Shown: in pieces, positions 1-7,641 of the stretch
How positions within the stretch are numbered: position 1 is the first letter of the stretch
Layout of the letters: each line of letters opens with the position of its first letter
Assembly (NCBI GenBank): GCA_002452325.1
Contig: DKFG01000086.1
Location: forward strand, 13,482-38,408
Source: Geobacter sp. UBA6802
Lineage (GTDB): Bacteria > Desulfobacterota > Desulfuromonadia > Geobacterales > Pseudopelobacteraceae
Direction: 5' to 3'
DNA: 24,927 nt
Made by a program: the position numbers and the translations under genes
The notes under the pieces: generated by a model
Databases searched by the model: none
Seen by the model: only the letters and a program-made list of their open reading frames with translations
What the model was told of the DNA's origin: nothing

Positions 1-115
1 CCTCGGCACCGTTTTTGGCATGGCCGACGCTAACGAGGTCGCCGGATTCGTTGATGATTTTTTCCAGCTGACGGGCAACAGAGAGGCTATCGTCAACGAC
101 TAGCACCTTCTTCAT
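1..115 (-). CDS. CheY-like response regulator, N-terminal part only (runs off the window)
   Basis: The minus strand from the ATG at 113-115 reads MKKVLVVDDSLSVARQLEKI and continues to the window edge. This is the first beta strand of a receiver (REC) domain, with the paired acidic residues (DD at residues 8-9) that bind Mg2+. A ribosome-binding stretch GGGAGGGAAGG lies a few bases upstream of the ATG. Only about 38 residues are visible, so any output domain is unknown. It is divergent from the parvulin gene at 301. Confidence 0.8.
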   Translation of the reverse strand, partial: MKKVLVVDDSLSVARQLEKIINESGDLVSVGHAKNGAE

Positions 116-147
116 AGACACCTTCCCTCCCGGTGTGGCATGGTGAC

Positions 148-163
148 CCTGCTTTCATGCAGG
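148..163. other. Small hairpin in the divergent intergenic region
   Basis: Arms CCTGC and GCAGG enclose a 6-nt loop in the 185-bp gap between the divergent regulator and parvulin genes. I could not assign convincing -35/-10 promoter boxes in this gap. The role is unknown and the short stem may be chance. Confidence 0.2.
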
Positions 164-300
164 TTTAGTGGGGCAAACTGTACCCGAATCCTCATGAAAA
201 GTCAAAAAGTCATTCTGTGCAAAAAACCGTTTCACCCGGTTACTTGGGGCGTGGTATACAGGCAGTATCAATGCTTTTCACGTAAAGGAGATGGAGTGCT

Positions 301-1314
301 ATGAAGGTTCAACGTAGTCTGGTTGTCGCTGCAACGATCACTACCGTGCTGCTGTCAGGCACGGGTAGTCTGTTTGCGGCCGAGAAGAAGTCTGCACCTG
401 TTGCGGCGTCCGTTGTCACGTCTGCCCCGTTGCCGGATCCGGTTGCACGGGTAAATGGCGCCCCCATTGCAGCGGCTGAGCTTCAGAAGGCCCTGAACGC
501 CTTCAACAAATCTCCCGATGCCGCACAGGTTCCGCCGGGTAAGGAAAAAGAGGTCCAGCAGTTTCTATTGAATCAGATGATCGGTGCCGAGTTGATGTAT
601 CAGGTTGCCAAGCCAACACCGGTGAAGGATCAGGACAAAAAGGTGGACGATGCTGTTACTGCCCTGAAAGGCCGCTTTCCCAGTGAAGAGGAGTTTCTTA
701 AAGGGCTGCAGGCCCAGGGGCTGACTGAAGCCGGTCTCAAGGAGCTGATCAGCCGCAATGTGGTGATTGAAAACCATATTGAGCAGGTGATTGTGCCGAA
801 ACATCCGGTCAGTGACGCCGAGGTCAAGGAGTTTTACGACAAGAATCCAGAAACCTTCACGCAGCCGGAGCAGGTGCGAGCCAGTCACATCCTGATTACG
901 GTGGATGCCAAGGCCAGTGAGGCAGAGCGGAAAAAAGCCAAGGAGAAGATTGAATCACTGCTGAAGCAGGCCAAGAGCAACGCCGACTTTGCCAAACTTG
1001 CCCAGGAAAACTCCGGTTGCCCCAGCAGCAAGCAGGGGGGTGATCTGGGCTACTTCGGCAAGGGTCAGATGGTCAAGCAGTTTGAAGATGCAGCCTGGTC
1101 ACTCAAGCCGGGTGAGGTAAGCGGCGTGGTGGAGACCCAGTTCGGCTACCATATCATCAAGCTGATCGAGAAGCGTCCTCCCACCAAGATCCCGTTTGAT
1201 GACGTCAAGGCACGCATCGCAGATTCACTAAAGCGGAAGAAGGTTGGCGAGGCGGTCAATGCGGTGCTGGAGGATGCCCGTAAGAAGGCCAAGATAGAGG
1301 TGTATCTCAAGTAG
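301..1314 (+). CDS. Secreted parvulin-type peptidyl-prolyl cis-trans isomerase (SurA/PpiC-like)
   Basis: A 337-residue exported folding catalyst that isomerises proline peptide bonds in periplasmic or outer-membrane proteins. Residues 1-27 form a signal peptide: basic start, hydrophobic core, and an A-rich end (SLFAAEKK). A Pro/Ala linker follows. Residues about 44-180 resemble the helical SurA N-terminal chaperone region (VARVNGAPI, FLLNQMIGAE). Residues about 190-292 are one parvulin domain with the signatures RASHILI, GGDLGYFGKGQM and FGYHIIKL. The start is supported by AAAGGAG at 284-290. It is the only complete plus-strand gene in the first 13 kb and ends in a strong terminator. Single-parvulin proteins of this size are common in Geobacter, often in several paralogues, so the clients cannot be named. 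Confidence 0.93.
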   Translation: MKVQRSLVVAATITTVLLSGTGSLFAAEKKSAPVAASVVTSAPLPDPVARVNGAPIAAAELQKALNAFNKSPDAAQVPPGKEKEVQQFLLNQMIGAELMYQVAKPTPVKDQDKKVDDAVTALKGRFPSEEEFLKGLQAQGLTEAGLKELISRNVVIENHIEQVIVPKHPVSDAEVKEFYDKNPETFTQPEQVRASHILITVDAKASEAERKKAKEKIESLLKQAKSNADFAKLAQENSGCPSSKQGGDLGYFGKGQMVKQFEDAAWSLKPGEVSGVVETQFGYHIIKLIEKRPPTKIPFDDVKARIADSLKRKKVGEAVNAVLEDARKKAKIEVYLK

Positions 1315-1344
1315 GTTTTTGCTGCAGTGTGGTGGTGGCAGTGT

Positions 1345-1380
1345 CAGGGGCCGGTTCGTATGAACCGGCCCCTGGTTTTT
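1345..1380 (+). terminator. Rho-independent terminator of the parvulin gene
   Basis: A perfect 13-bp stem (1345-1357 with 1362-1374, CAGGGGCCGGTTC) has a 4-nt GTAT loop and is followed by a T run to 1380. The T run overlaps the stop codon (1379-1381) of the convergent gene, so the two transcription units abut tightly. There is no T run on the other side, so it should work only for plus-strand transcripts. Confidence 0.93.
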
Positions 1381-2359
1381 AACGGGGGCCGACCAGGGTG
1401 AGCGTGTTATCGGCAGAAAGCGGTGCGAGCGGGGTTGTTCCCAGATAGTCACCCCGGTAGTAGACTGCCACCTGCCCGGTCGGCAGCGGTTGGCTACCGG
1501 TGTAACGCAGCTTCAGTGAGAAGGTCGGAATCGGGCCGGTGCGCACCTGCTCCTGTTCCAGCGGCAGTTGCCATGCAGCCAGTTTGAGGGTGGTTGTCCC
1601 CGGCGCTGTCTGTCCCTGAGGCAGCGGCGAGGCGGTAAGTGCCGCCGGAATCACGGTAATGCCGAAACCGGTCGGCGGCTCAAACTCCGTCATCAGGGCC
1701 AGCTGTGCCGTGTCGGTTCCGTCAAGGCGCAGTTCATACCGTGGCGTCCAGTCGTTCTCCCGTAATACAGCGGTAACCCTGACACGGCTGTTGGGCGAAG
1801 AGAGAGCAACCCGCACCGTGGGGCCGCCGATGCTGCGCCTTTCAAGCTGAGCGAGCCGCAGGGTGACCCGCTTCAGTTCCTGTTCAGTGCGGCGGCGGGC
1901 GGTAAAGACCGCCTCAAGCTGAGCTATGGCAAACTCGGTCCCCTGGCGCACCGAGGCCAGAGGATCCGGGTTGGTCTTGGTCTTGCGGGGGGCCTTGGAA
2001 CTCTGTGATTTTGCTGCAGCTGCAAAGATGGTCTCCCTGGTATCCAGCGCCTTCATCCGGTCTTCCAGGCGGCTTTTCTGTTCTTGCAGACTGTCCAGTT
2101 CCTTCTGCAGCTTGTCCGGCACCCTGGCCGGTACCAGCTCAACCCGTCCGATCAGACTGTTGTCAAGCGGGGTAACCCGCAGTGTATCTTCACGGATCGC
2201 GCCGGGCAACTGAACCTCTGCGTTGCCTTTTTTGGCCGTCGCCTCCAGCTCAACCAGGGTCCCGTCGATATACACGGTTAGCTCCCGTGGACCGGCCAGG
2301 GCGAGAGCAGGCAACAACAGCATGCAGCAAAGCAGGTACACGAATAGTAAGACGCGCAT
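1379..2359 (-). CDS. Secreted DUF4139 / MuiA-like protein with coiled coils
   Basis: About 326 residues. An N-terminal signal peptide (residues 1-23, hydrophobic run ending ALALAG) is followed by a small beta domain (PRELTVYIDGTLVELEAT), two coiled-coil stretches (about 82-108 and 142-176), and a beta-rich C-terminal part with NDWTPRYELRLDG near residue 202. That W-x-P-x-Y-x-L-R pattern and overall order match my memory of the DUF4140-DUF4139 'mucoidy inhibitor A' family, whose biochemical role is unknown. It ends shortly after YYRGDYLGTTPLAP, earlier than I would expect for full-length members. I chose the ATG at 2357-2359, 6 bases from AGGGGG. A GTG at 2360-2362 is possible but sits only 3 bases from that site. 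It overlaps or abuts the EVE gene stop, so the two are translationally coupled. Confidence 0.6.
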   Translation of the reverse strand: MRVLLFVYLLCCMLLLPALALAGPRELTVYIDGTLVELEATAKKGNAEVQLPGAIREDTLRVTPLDNSLIGRVELVPARVPDKLQKELDSLQEQKSRLEDRMKALDTRETIFAAAAKSQSSKAPRKTKTNPDPLASVRQGTEFAIAQLEAVFTARRRTEQELKRVTLRLAQLERRSIGGPTVRVALSSPNSRVRVTAVLRENDWTPRYELRLDGTDTAQLALMTEFEPPTGFGITVIPAALTASPLPQGQTAPGTTTLKLAAWQLPLEQEQVRTGPIPTFSLKLRYTGSQPLPTGQVAVYYRGDYLGTTPLAPLSADNTLTLVGPR

Positions 2360-2820
2360 CACAATCCCCCTAAGGCTACAATAATTTGATAGTCGGTCTC
2401 GGTCAGCGGTTGCACTGAAAGGCGACTACGGTTCACCAGCGGCATCTGCTGTAGTTGCGGATGTTCCTTGATCAGCGCCAGCGGTACCTGACGAGGAAGA
2501 GGCTGGTCGGCCCGTACATCCACCATGTACCAGATCGGTTTTTCTGTGGTCGCCTTGGGATCAAAGTGATCGGCAGTGGGATCAAGGGCGGTGTGATCCG
2601 GGTAGCCCTCCCGCACTACGGTACAGAGACCCACCACTACCGGTTCAGGAATGGAACTGTGGTAGAACAGCACCCGGTCGCCGCTTTTGATCTCATCCCG
2701 CAGGAAGTTGCGGGCCTGGAAGTTACGCACCCCGTCCCACTGCTCGGTGGCGTTGGGACGGTTCTGCAGATCCTGAAAAGAAAAGCAGCCAGGTTCAGAT
2801 TTGAAAAGCCAGTAGCGCAT
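2359..2820 (-). CDS. EVE-domain protein (thymocyte nuclear protein 1-like)
   Basis: A 153-residue single-domain cytoplasmic protein. The sequence MRYWLFKSEP, the central WDGVRNFQARNFLR, FYHSS and the late segment KPIWYMVDV are the standard conserved stretches of the EVE family, a PUA-like fold thought to recognise modified bases in nucleic acids. The length matches the usual bacterial form. AAGGAT lies about 10 bases upstream of the ATG at 2818-2820. Its TGA stop (2359-2361) overlaps the start region of the DUF4139-like gene, implying one operon although no functional link is obvious. Confidence 0.9.
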   Translation of the reverse strand: MRYWLFKSEPGCFSFQDLQNRPNATEQWDGVRNFQARNFLRDEIKSGDRVLFYHSSIPEPVVVGLCTVVREGYPDHTALDPTADHFDPKATTEKPIWYMVDVRADQPLPRQVPLALIKEHPQLQQMPLVNRSRLSVQPLTETDYQIIVALGGL

Positions 2821-2909
2821 GAAATAGATATCCTTGTTCCGTTATGGCTGCATGTCTTGTAAATAACACGTAGACATCCAAATAGCATACGAACAGGCTA
2901 ATCTCCATA

Positions 2910-2947
2910 AAAACGGTAGCGAGCGATGTAATAAGTATAACCGTTTT
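2910..2947. other. Weak inverted repeat downstream of the PocR kinase gene
   Basis: Arms aaaacggt (2910-2917) and accgtttt (2940-2947) flank a 22-nt loop. Read on the minus strand, the distal arm ends in TTTTT, so it could act as a poor terminator for the kinase ending at 3001. The rest of the 180-bp gap 2821-3000 shows nothing I can identify. Confidence 0.25.
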
Positions 2948-3000
2948 GAGGCGTTTGTGATGCTTTCAGAGTTAAGCTCTTTGTTGATGTCGACATGCAG

Positions 3001-4671
3001 CTAATTTGTCAGAGCGGTACAGGGCAGCAGTAGATGGAACGTGCTGCCTTTGCCTTCAACGCTTTCAACCGTAATACTCCCTCCCATTAGCGCTGCAATC
3101 TTCCGGCAGATCGGGAGACCCAGCCCTGCGCCGCCGTGTCTACGGGTAAACGATTCATCTGCCTGGGTAAACAGCTCAAATATGTAGCTCAGTTTTTCTG
3201 GTGCAATGCCAATGCCGGTGTCGGTTACGGCAATATCCAACAGCATGGTGTCGGCGCAGTGTTGCTCAAGTTCGGCTGTTATGACAATACCGCCGTTGTC
3301 TGTAAACTTGATCGCATTGACCAGCAGGTGTGAGAGGATAAGCTGTATTTTTAACGGGTCTCCGGTCAGCCTTTCAGGAATTGCCGACGCTATCTTCTGG
3401 TTGAGGGTAAGACGCTTTTCTGCACACTGCTTTTGATGTGGCGTAACAACATCGTTAAGACATTTGCCAAGAGAAAAAACCTCCTGTGCGGTGAAAATTT
3501 GTTCCGTTTCGATGCTGGTAATGTCGAGAATATTCTTGATCAGGTTAAGCAGATTGTGTGCAGATTGTTGCAACGCCTCAAGGTACTCTTGTTGATCATC
3601 GGATATCTCAGTTGTCTCAAGCAGCTGGGCCATGCCGATTACCCCGTTCAGCGGAGTCCTCAGTTCATGACTCATATTGGCCAGGAAGAGGGATTTAGCC
3701 CGGTTGGCCGCCTCGGCGGCATGCATGGCGCTTCTCAGCTCCTCCTCCACCTGTTTGCGTGCCGTGATATCACGGATTACGGAAAGGCTATACTGTGCTC
3801 CGTCATACTTAAACATGGTGGAGCTGATCTCAACCGGAAAAACACGACCGGACTTGGTTGTATGGCGTGACTCAAAAGGGGGTTGCCGCCCGGTTATAAA
3901 CAGCTCCGCCAGCATGGCTGAAGCCATCTCCGGGGTAATATCGGGATCAATATCAGGTGGCGTCAGGGACAGGAGTTCCTCACGGCTGTATTCAAGGGAA
4001 CGGCAGGCTGCTTCGTTGACAAACACAAAGCGCTGGGCACCATCGATCAGAAACACGGCGTCACTCGCCTGGTTCAGGGCGCTGTCCAGCAGGCTGCTCA
4101 AGTACTCGTTCCGTTTGTTTTTTGCTTCAGTTTCACGGAAGCGTTTCAGGTTGTCGGCCCCCACCCTGGTCATAAGTTGCACCATGTCTCGCAGAAACAG
4201 CATAGTGTCACGAACATAGTCGCGGGTAAAGAAGGGAACCCGGTCCAGCGCAGCCAGATAGCGGTTGCAATCAAATCCCAGCCTGGCGGCCCGGCTCATG
4301 AAAAACTCACGGTCCGGCAGGGCATCGCTATAGAAGAACTGCCCGATAAAAAAGGTTGCCAGATACGCCCCGTCAACAACAATCGCCATGGAAGCAACAA
4401 TCATGTCGTTGGGGCAGCAGTATTCCACAAAGGAATCAGTCGCCTCGTTCAGACGCGCATTGATGTAGCAGTTGCTTTCCCGGCAGCTGGCGCAGGTAAC
4501 CGGGTGGACACGGTGAAAACCGACACAGATTTCCTGCCAGCCAACGGAAATGATATCGTTTCCCCCTGCATCGAACAGGCCGTAGGCCATGCCGGATACC
4601 CGCTGGTGAGATTCCAGCAGACGTCGTATCATGTCAATATCAAGGAGTTGTTTAAATGTGTAGTCGGACAT
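3001..4671 (-). CDS. PocR-PAS histidine kinase
   Basis: A 556-residue soluble sensor kinase with no membrane segment. Residues 1-170 form a PocR ligand-binding domain (QLLDIDMIRRLLESHQRVSG, then HPVTCASC and the GQFFYSDALPD loop). A PAS domain lies at about 190-310. The HisKA phospho-acceptor is H335 in MSHELRTPLNGVIG. The HATPase_c domain has DTGIGIAP and GGAGLGLPI boxes. No receiver follows. The PocR cysteines (C60, C63, C68, C85, C86) are more numerous than in the three other PocR proteins of this window, which keep the positions matching C63 and one or two near C85/C86. GAGGTGA precedes the ATG. The gene lies 112 bp downstream of the REC-kinase and is probably the last gene of the signalling cluster. 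Its partner regulator is unknown. Confidence 0.93.
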   Translation of the reverse strand: MSDYTFKQLLDIDMIRRLLESHQRVSGMAYGLFDAGGNDIISVGWQEICVGFHRVHPVTCASCRESNCYINARLNEATDSFVEYCCPNDMIVASMAIVVDGAYLATFFIGQFFYSDALPDREFFMSRAARLGFDCNRYLAALDRVPFFTRDYVRDTMLFLRDMVQLMTRVGADNLKRFRETEAKNKRNEYLSSLLDSALNQASDAVFLIDGAQRFVFVNEAACRSLEYSREELLSLTPPDIDPDITPEMASAMLAELFITGRQPPFESRHTTKSGRVFPVEISSTMFKYDGAQYSLSVIRDITARKQVEEELRSAMHAAEAANRAKSLFLANMSHELRTPLNGVIGMAQLLETTEISDDQQEYLEALQQSAHNLLNLIKNILDITSIETEQIFTAQEVFSLGKCLNDVVTPHQKQCAEKRLTLNQKIASAIPERLTGDPLKIQLILSHLLVNAIKFTDNGGIVITAELEQHCADTMLLDIAVTDTGIGIAPEKLSYIFELFTQADESFTRRHGGAGLGLPICRKIAALMGGSITVESVEGKGSTFHLLLPCTALTN

Positions 4672-4783
4672 AGCTCACCTCGTAGAAACCGTTTTGTTGC
4701 ATGCCGGGAGGGAAGCGTCTTGGAATGCGTTGTCGTTTATCCTGTTACAGCCTGATGTCTACTTTATCCCCAGGCCAGCTCCA

Positions 4784-6073
4784 TCACCATGATCCGGGTA
4801 TGGCTTGTGTATGCAACCGGTACCTGTCGCCTTCGCCCTGCTCTTTTACCTGAGGGATAATCTGATCCGGCAGCGCTTCATATTTCATGGTGAAATGAAA
4901 GCTGCTGCCTTCACCCAGGGTGCTTTCCGCCCAGAGTCTGCCGCCAAGCAACTGTGCAACCTGGCGGGCGATACTCAATCCCAGCCCTGTACCGCCGTAC
5001 CTGCGGGTAATGGAGCCATCCGCTTGGGTGAACGGTTCAAAAATCCGTTCCAGCATCTTCTTAGGAATGCCGATGCCGCTGTCGGTTACGCAGAAGTGGA
5101 TCTCCTCGCTTCGGTCGCCACTTCGCTCCAGCGAGACATCCAGGCGTGCCCCGCCCCATTCAGTAAACTTCAGCGCATTATTCAGCAAAATATCCAGTAA
5201 TTGGGCTAACTGTTTGCCATTGCACCGTATGGTGGCCGGTATATCGGGAGATATATTACTATCTAAAATCATTGTCTTCTTTGCAAAGCGTGGCCGGTAC
5301 TTTTCTGCCAGTGCCTCAAGGATATCCGGCAACTGCATCAGTTCGTTGCCGGCAGCAGGACCGCCACCGGAAAGGGAGGAGAAGGAGAGCAACTGGTTGA
5401 TGAGCGTGACCATATTGTCGGCTGCTTGGTGGGCAATCAGGACAAACTCCCGCTGCATACCGGAAAGATCACTGTCCTCCAAAACATCAAGCGCCCCGAT
5501 AACCCCGTTCATGGGGGTGCGCATCTCATGGGTGATGGTGGTCATAAACTCGCGTTTTTCGTTGGCCGCCTCCAGCAGCAACCGGTTGGCAGCATCCAGT
5601 TGCGCCATGGCCTCTTTCAGTTCGTCGGTGCGCAGCGCCACGGTTTTTTCAAGTTCGGCGCGGTAGTTCTTCTCCATGCGGCGCAGACCGGAATATTCAA
5701 GCGCCCTGCTGACGACCATGCGCAGATAGCTGAAATCGAACGGCTTCTGGATAAAATCAAAGGCGCCGTGTGTGATGGCATCGATAGCAGTCCGCAACCG
5801 GGCATACCCGGTCATAATGACAACCGGCATATCCGGCAACCGCTGATGTATTTTGGCTAGAAACGAGAGACCATCCTCACCCGGCATCATCACATCGCAC
5901 AGAATCATGTCCGGTTCATCCGTATCCAACAGCTGCCAGGCAGCTTCGGTAGTAGCAGCGGCGCTGACGCGATAGCCGACCTGTTCGAGAAACATCCGCA
6001 CGGTTTGACGGATCCCCTCTTCATCGTCGATAACGAGGATATGCTGTTTTTTCTCAATGTCTTGAGCAGTCAT
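4784..6073 (-). CDS. REC-histidine kinase (receiver at the N-terminus)
   Basis: A 429-residue cytoplasmic protein. The N-terminal REC domain (residues 10-125) has DDE near residue 16, acceptor D60 (MILCDVMMPG) and K110. A coiled coil (about 133-172) follows, then HisKA with H182 (ITHEMRTPMNGVIG) and HATPase_c (DSGIGIPKKM, RRYGGTGLGLSIA). It can therefore receive a phosphate and start a new relay. I chose the ATG at 6071-6073 because GAAGGAG lies 8 bases upstream. The earlier in-frame ATG at 6101-6103 would overlap the HD-GYP stop as ATGA but has no comparable site. Either way it is directly downstream of, and probably co-translated with, the HD-GYP gene, which suggests the two act in one circuit. 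Confidence 0.92.
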   Translation of the reverse strand: MTAQDIEKKQHILVIDDEEGIRQTVRMFLEQVGYRVSAAATTEAAWQLLDTDEPDMILCDVMMPGEDGLSFLAKIHQRLPDMPVVIMTGYARLRTAIDAITHGAFDFIQKPFDFSYLRMVVSRALEYSGLRRMEKNYRAELEKTVALRTDELKEAMAQLDAANRLLLEAANEKREFMTTITHEMRTPMNGVIGALDVLEDSDLSGMQREFVLIAHQAADNMVTLINQLLSFSSLSGGGPAAGNELMQLPDILEALAEKYRPRFAKKTMILDSNISPDIPATIRCNGKQLAQLLDILLNNALKFTEWGGARLDVSLERSGDRSEEIHFCVTDSGIGIPKKMLERIFEPFTQADGSITRRYGGTGLGLSIARQVAQLLGGRLWAESTLGEGSSFHFTMKYEALPDQIIPQVKEQGEGDRYRLHTQAIPGSW

Positions 6074-6099
6074 CTGGTCATCTCCTTCATTTCTCAAGG

Positions 6100-7182
6100 T
6101 CATGGCATAATAACGCTGAACTGTTCTTCCAGGCTGAGAAACGCCTTGATGACCTCAGGATCAAAATGCGTTCCGCTTTCTTTCAGAAGCATGCTTGTGA
6201 CCGTTTCATGATCAAATCCCTTGCGGTAGCAGCGATCAGAACGGAGCGCATCGTACACGTCAGCCACTGCCATGATTCTTGCGGAAAGCGGGATGTTTTT
6301 GCCCATAAGCCCATCGGGATACCCCTTCCCGTCCCAACGTTCGTGGTGATACAGCGCAATCTCAACCCCCATGCCGATAAACGGATTGTCGTTATAGCGG
6401 TTGAAGATGGTCTGCAGGTTCTCCGCACCGATCACGGTATGGGTTTTCATGATGCTGAATTCTTCAGTAGTCAGCGCGCCCGGTTTTTTAAGGATACTGT
6501 CGGGAATGGCCACTTTGCCGATGTCGTGCAATGCCGAGGCATGCTGAATACATGCGACAAAATCTGCGGATATCTGGTCTGCGTAACGGGACTGCTCACC
6601 CAGCTGTTCTGTCAGCAGCCTGCAATACTCACTTACCCGCTCCAGATGGGCGCCGGTATCGTCGTCACGGTGTTCTGCAAGTTTTGCCAGTGCGAAAATA
6701 GTGGCTTGCTGGGCTTCTGACAGCTCACGCATCTCCCGTTCCAACAGTTTCTGATATGCCAGTTTGGTGCGAAGCGTGCTCAAACTCAGGTGCGTGTTGA
6801 CCCGCGCTCTGACCTCCTCAGAATGAAACGGCTTGGTGATGTAATCGACCCCTCCTGCCTGGAATCCCCGCATCTTGTCTTCTGTAGCCCCCATGCCGCT
6901 TAAAAAGATAACCGGTATATCTTTGAGCATCGGGTTCTTCTTAAGGCGTTCGCATACCTTGAAACCGCTCATCTCCGGCATGGTGACATCCAGCAACAGC
7001 AGATCCGGCGGGTAGTGCATGACAGCATCCAATGCCTCTGCACCGTTTGAAAAAGGAATCACCTCATTCCCGTTATGCAGCAATATATTCGCAAGCAAGG
7101 TACGGACATGCGGATCATCCTCCACAACATAAACCCTGGCATTATTGGAGGGTGACGGGTATTCGCTTATTGTTGCACTCAT
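6100..7182 (-). CDS. REC-HD-GYP cyclic-di-GMP phosphodiesterase (RpfG-like response regulator)
   Basis: A 360-residue response regulator predicted to hydrolyse c-di-GMP. The REC domain (about 17-135) has acceptor D65 (LLLLDVTMPEMSG) and K117. The HD-GYP domain carries the metal-binding HD pair H219-D220 (ALHDIGKVAIPD) and the HHE...DGKGYP signature (H279, H280, E281; G287-Y288-P289), with HRDDDTGAHLERV at the front, so the catalytic set looks complete. GTGAGG precedes the ATG. The stop overlaps the first possible start of the REC-kinase. Upstream is a 76-bp gap with an inverted repeat and then two very small genes. Confidence 0.95.
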   Translation of the reverse strand: MSATISEYPSPSNNARVYVVEDDPHVRTLLANILLHNGNEVIPFSNGAEALDAVMHYPPDLLLLDVTMPEMSGFKVCERLKKNPMLKDIPVIFLSGMGATEDKMRGFQAGGVDYITKPFHSEEVRARVNTHLSLSTLRTKLAYQKLLEREMRELSEAQQATIFALAKLAEHRDDDTGAHLERVSEYCRLLTEQLGEQSRYADQISADFVACIQHASALHDIGKVAIPDSILKKPGALTTEEFSIMKTHTVIGAENLQTIFNRYNDNPFIGMGVEIALYHHERWDGKGYPDGLMGKNIPLSARIMAVADVYDALRSDRCYRKGFDHETVTSMLLKESGTHFDPEVIKAFLSLEEQFSVIMP

Positions 7183-7203
7183 AGCGCCTCACTTTGGTTT
7201 TTT

Positions 7204-7252
7204 GGGGCAAGGGTTAAGGTTATAAAGGCTTTTTGCTCTTACCTCTTGCCCC
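7204..7252. other. Inverted repeat between the micro-genes and the HD-GYP gene
   Basis: Perfect 8-bp arms ggggcaag (7204-7211) and cttgcccc (7245-7252), with further pairing inward (ttaag with cttac, imperfect). On the minus transcript the stem is followed by A-rich sequence rather than U's, so it is not a classical terminator there. It could be an RNA stabilising hairpin or a processing or regulatory site in the operon. Confidence 0.4.
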
Positions 7253-7258
7253 TGCTTT

Positions 7259-7414
7259 TCAGGCAGCGCCGCCATCATCATAAGTGGCCTGACCCTGAGG
7301 CAGACAGCACTCGTCTTCAAGCAAGGCATCTCGTTCCCCCTTGGAAATCTGACTTACATACCATGCAGCCTCATTTTTGATTTTCAGGCTATCGCACTCC
7401 GCTTTTTGGGTCAC
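7259..7414 (-). CDS. Unrecognised 51-residue protein, translationally coupled
   Basis: A very short gene starting at GTG (7412-7414), which overlaps the TGA of the preceding small gene as GTGA. AGGAGG lies 5 bases upstream, an excellent ribosome-binding site inside the previous gene's 3' end. The product is hydrophilic, with EAAWYVSQISKGERDALLED in the middle, C7 and an adjacent pair C36-C37, and an acidic, Gly-rich tail. I do not recognise a family. The start site, overlap and position in a regulator operon argue that it is real. A longer reading from a TTG at 7498 is less likely because it overlaps most of the neighbour. Confidence 0.6.
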   Translation of the reverse strand: MTQKAECDSLKIKNEAAWYVSQISKGERDALLEDECCLPQGQATYDDGGAA

Positions 7415-7641
7415 TGCCCCCCTCCTGATGGTCTGAATCCTGAAGCCGCAGTGCAGTTGCGTTGATAGATTTCGCAACCCTGGTAATTGCCTCCGCAAAA
7501 TTCAAGCGTAAGCACAATCTTTTGCGATGTCAGGCCAACGCAGTAGCAATCGCTGAACGGTTCAATGATTCTGGGACAGAACGTATGGTACGTCGTATTT
7601 TTGATGGATACGTTGCTACTGGCGGTCATGTCTCTGTTCAT
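7411..7641 (-). CDS. Small Cys-rich protein, translationally coupled to a REC-REC regulator
   Basis: 76 residues with six cysteines (22, 32, 34, 49, 56, 63), arranged C-x9-C-x-C-x14-C-x6-C within about 35 residues (SDCYCVGL ... FCGGNYQGCEIYQR). It has no signal peptide or membrane segment, so metal or Fe-S binding in the cytoplasm is more likely than disulfides; this is inference. The ATG overlaps the upstream regulator stop as ATGA, and GAGGA lies just upstream, so its translation is tied to the regulator. I recall similar tiny Cys-rich reading frames beside signalling genes in Geobacter but cannot name a family. Confidence 0.7.
   Translation of the reverse strand: MNRDMTASSNVSIKNTTYHTFCPRIIEPFSDCYCVGLTSQKIVLTLEFCGGNYQGCEIYQRNCTAASGFRPSGGGQ

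Noticed and set aside
116..300. Possible riboswitch or c-di-GMP-I leader upstream of the parvulin gene
   Set aside because: I looked for conserved aptamer cores and saw only a 5-bp hairpin, with no matching motif.
4920..5666. 248-aa plus-strand ORF opposite the REC-kinase gene
   Set aside because: A mirror of the coding strand: Ser/Arg/Pro-rich, no recognisable domain, no ribosome-binding site, and the minus frame is a clear REC-HisKA-HATPase protein. The same applies to 3677-4219, 4177-4755 and the long plus-strand frames inside 15094-21364.
7259..7498. 79-aa reading from a TTG start covering the 51-aa gene
   Set aside because: It overlaps most of the Cys-rich gene in another frame. The GTG at 7414 with AGGAGG and a GTGA overlap explains the C-terminal part better.
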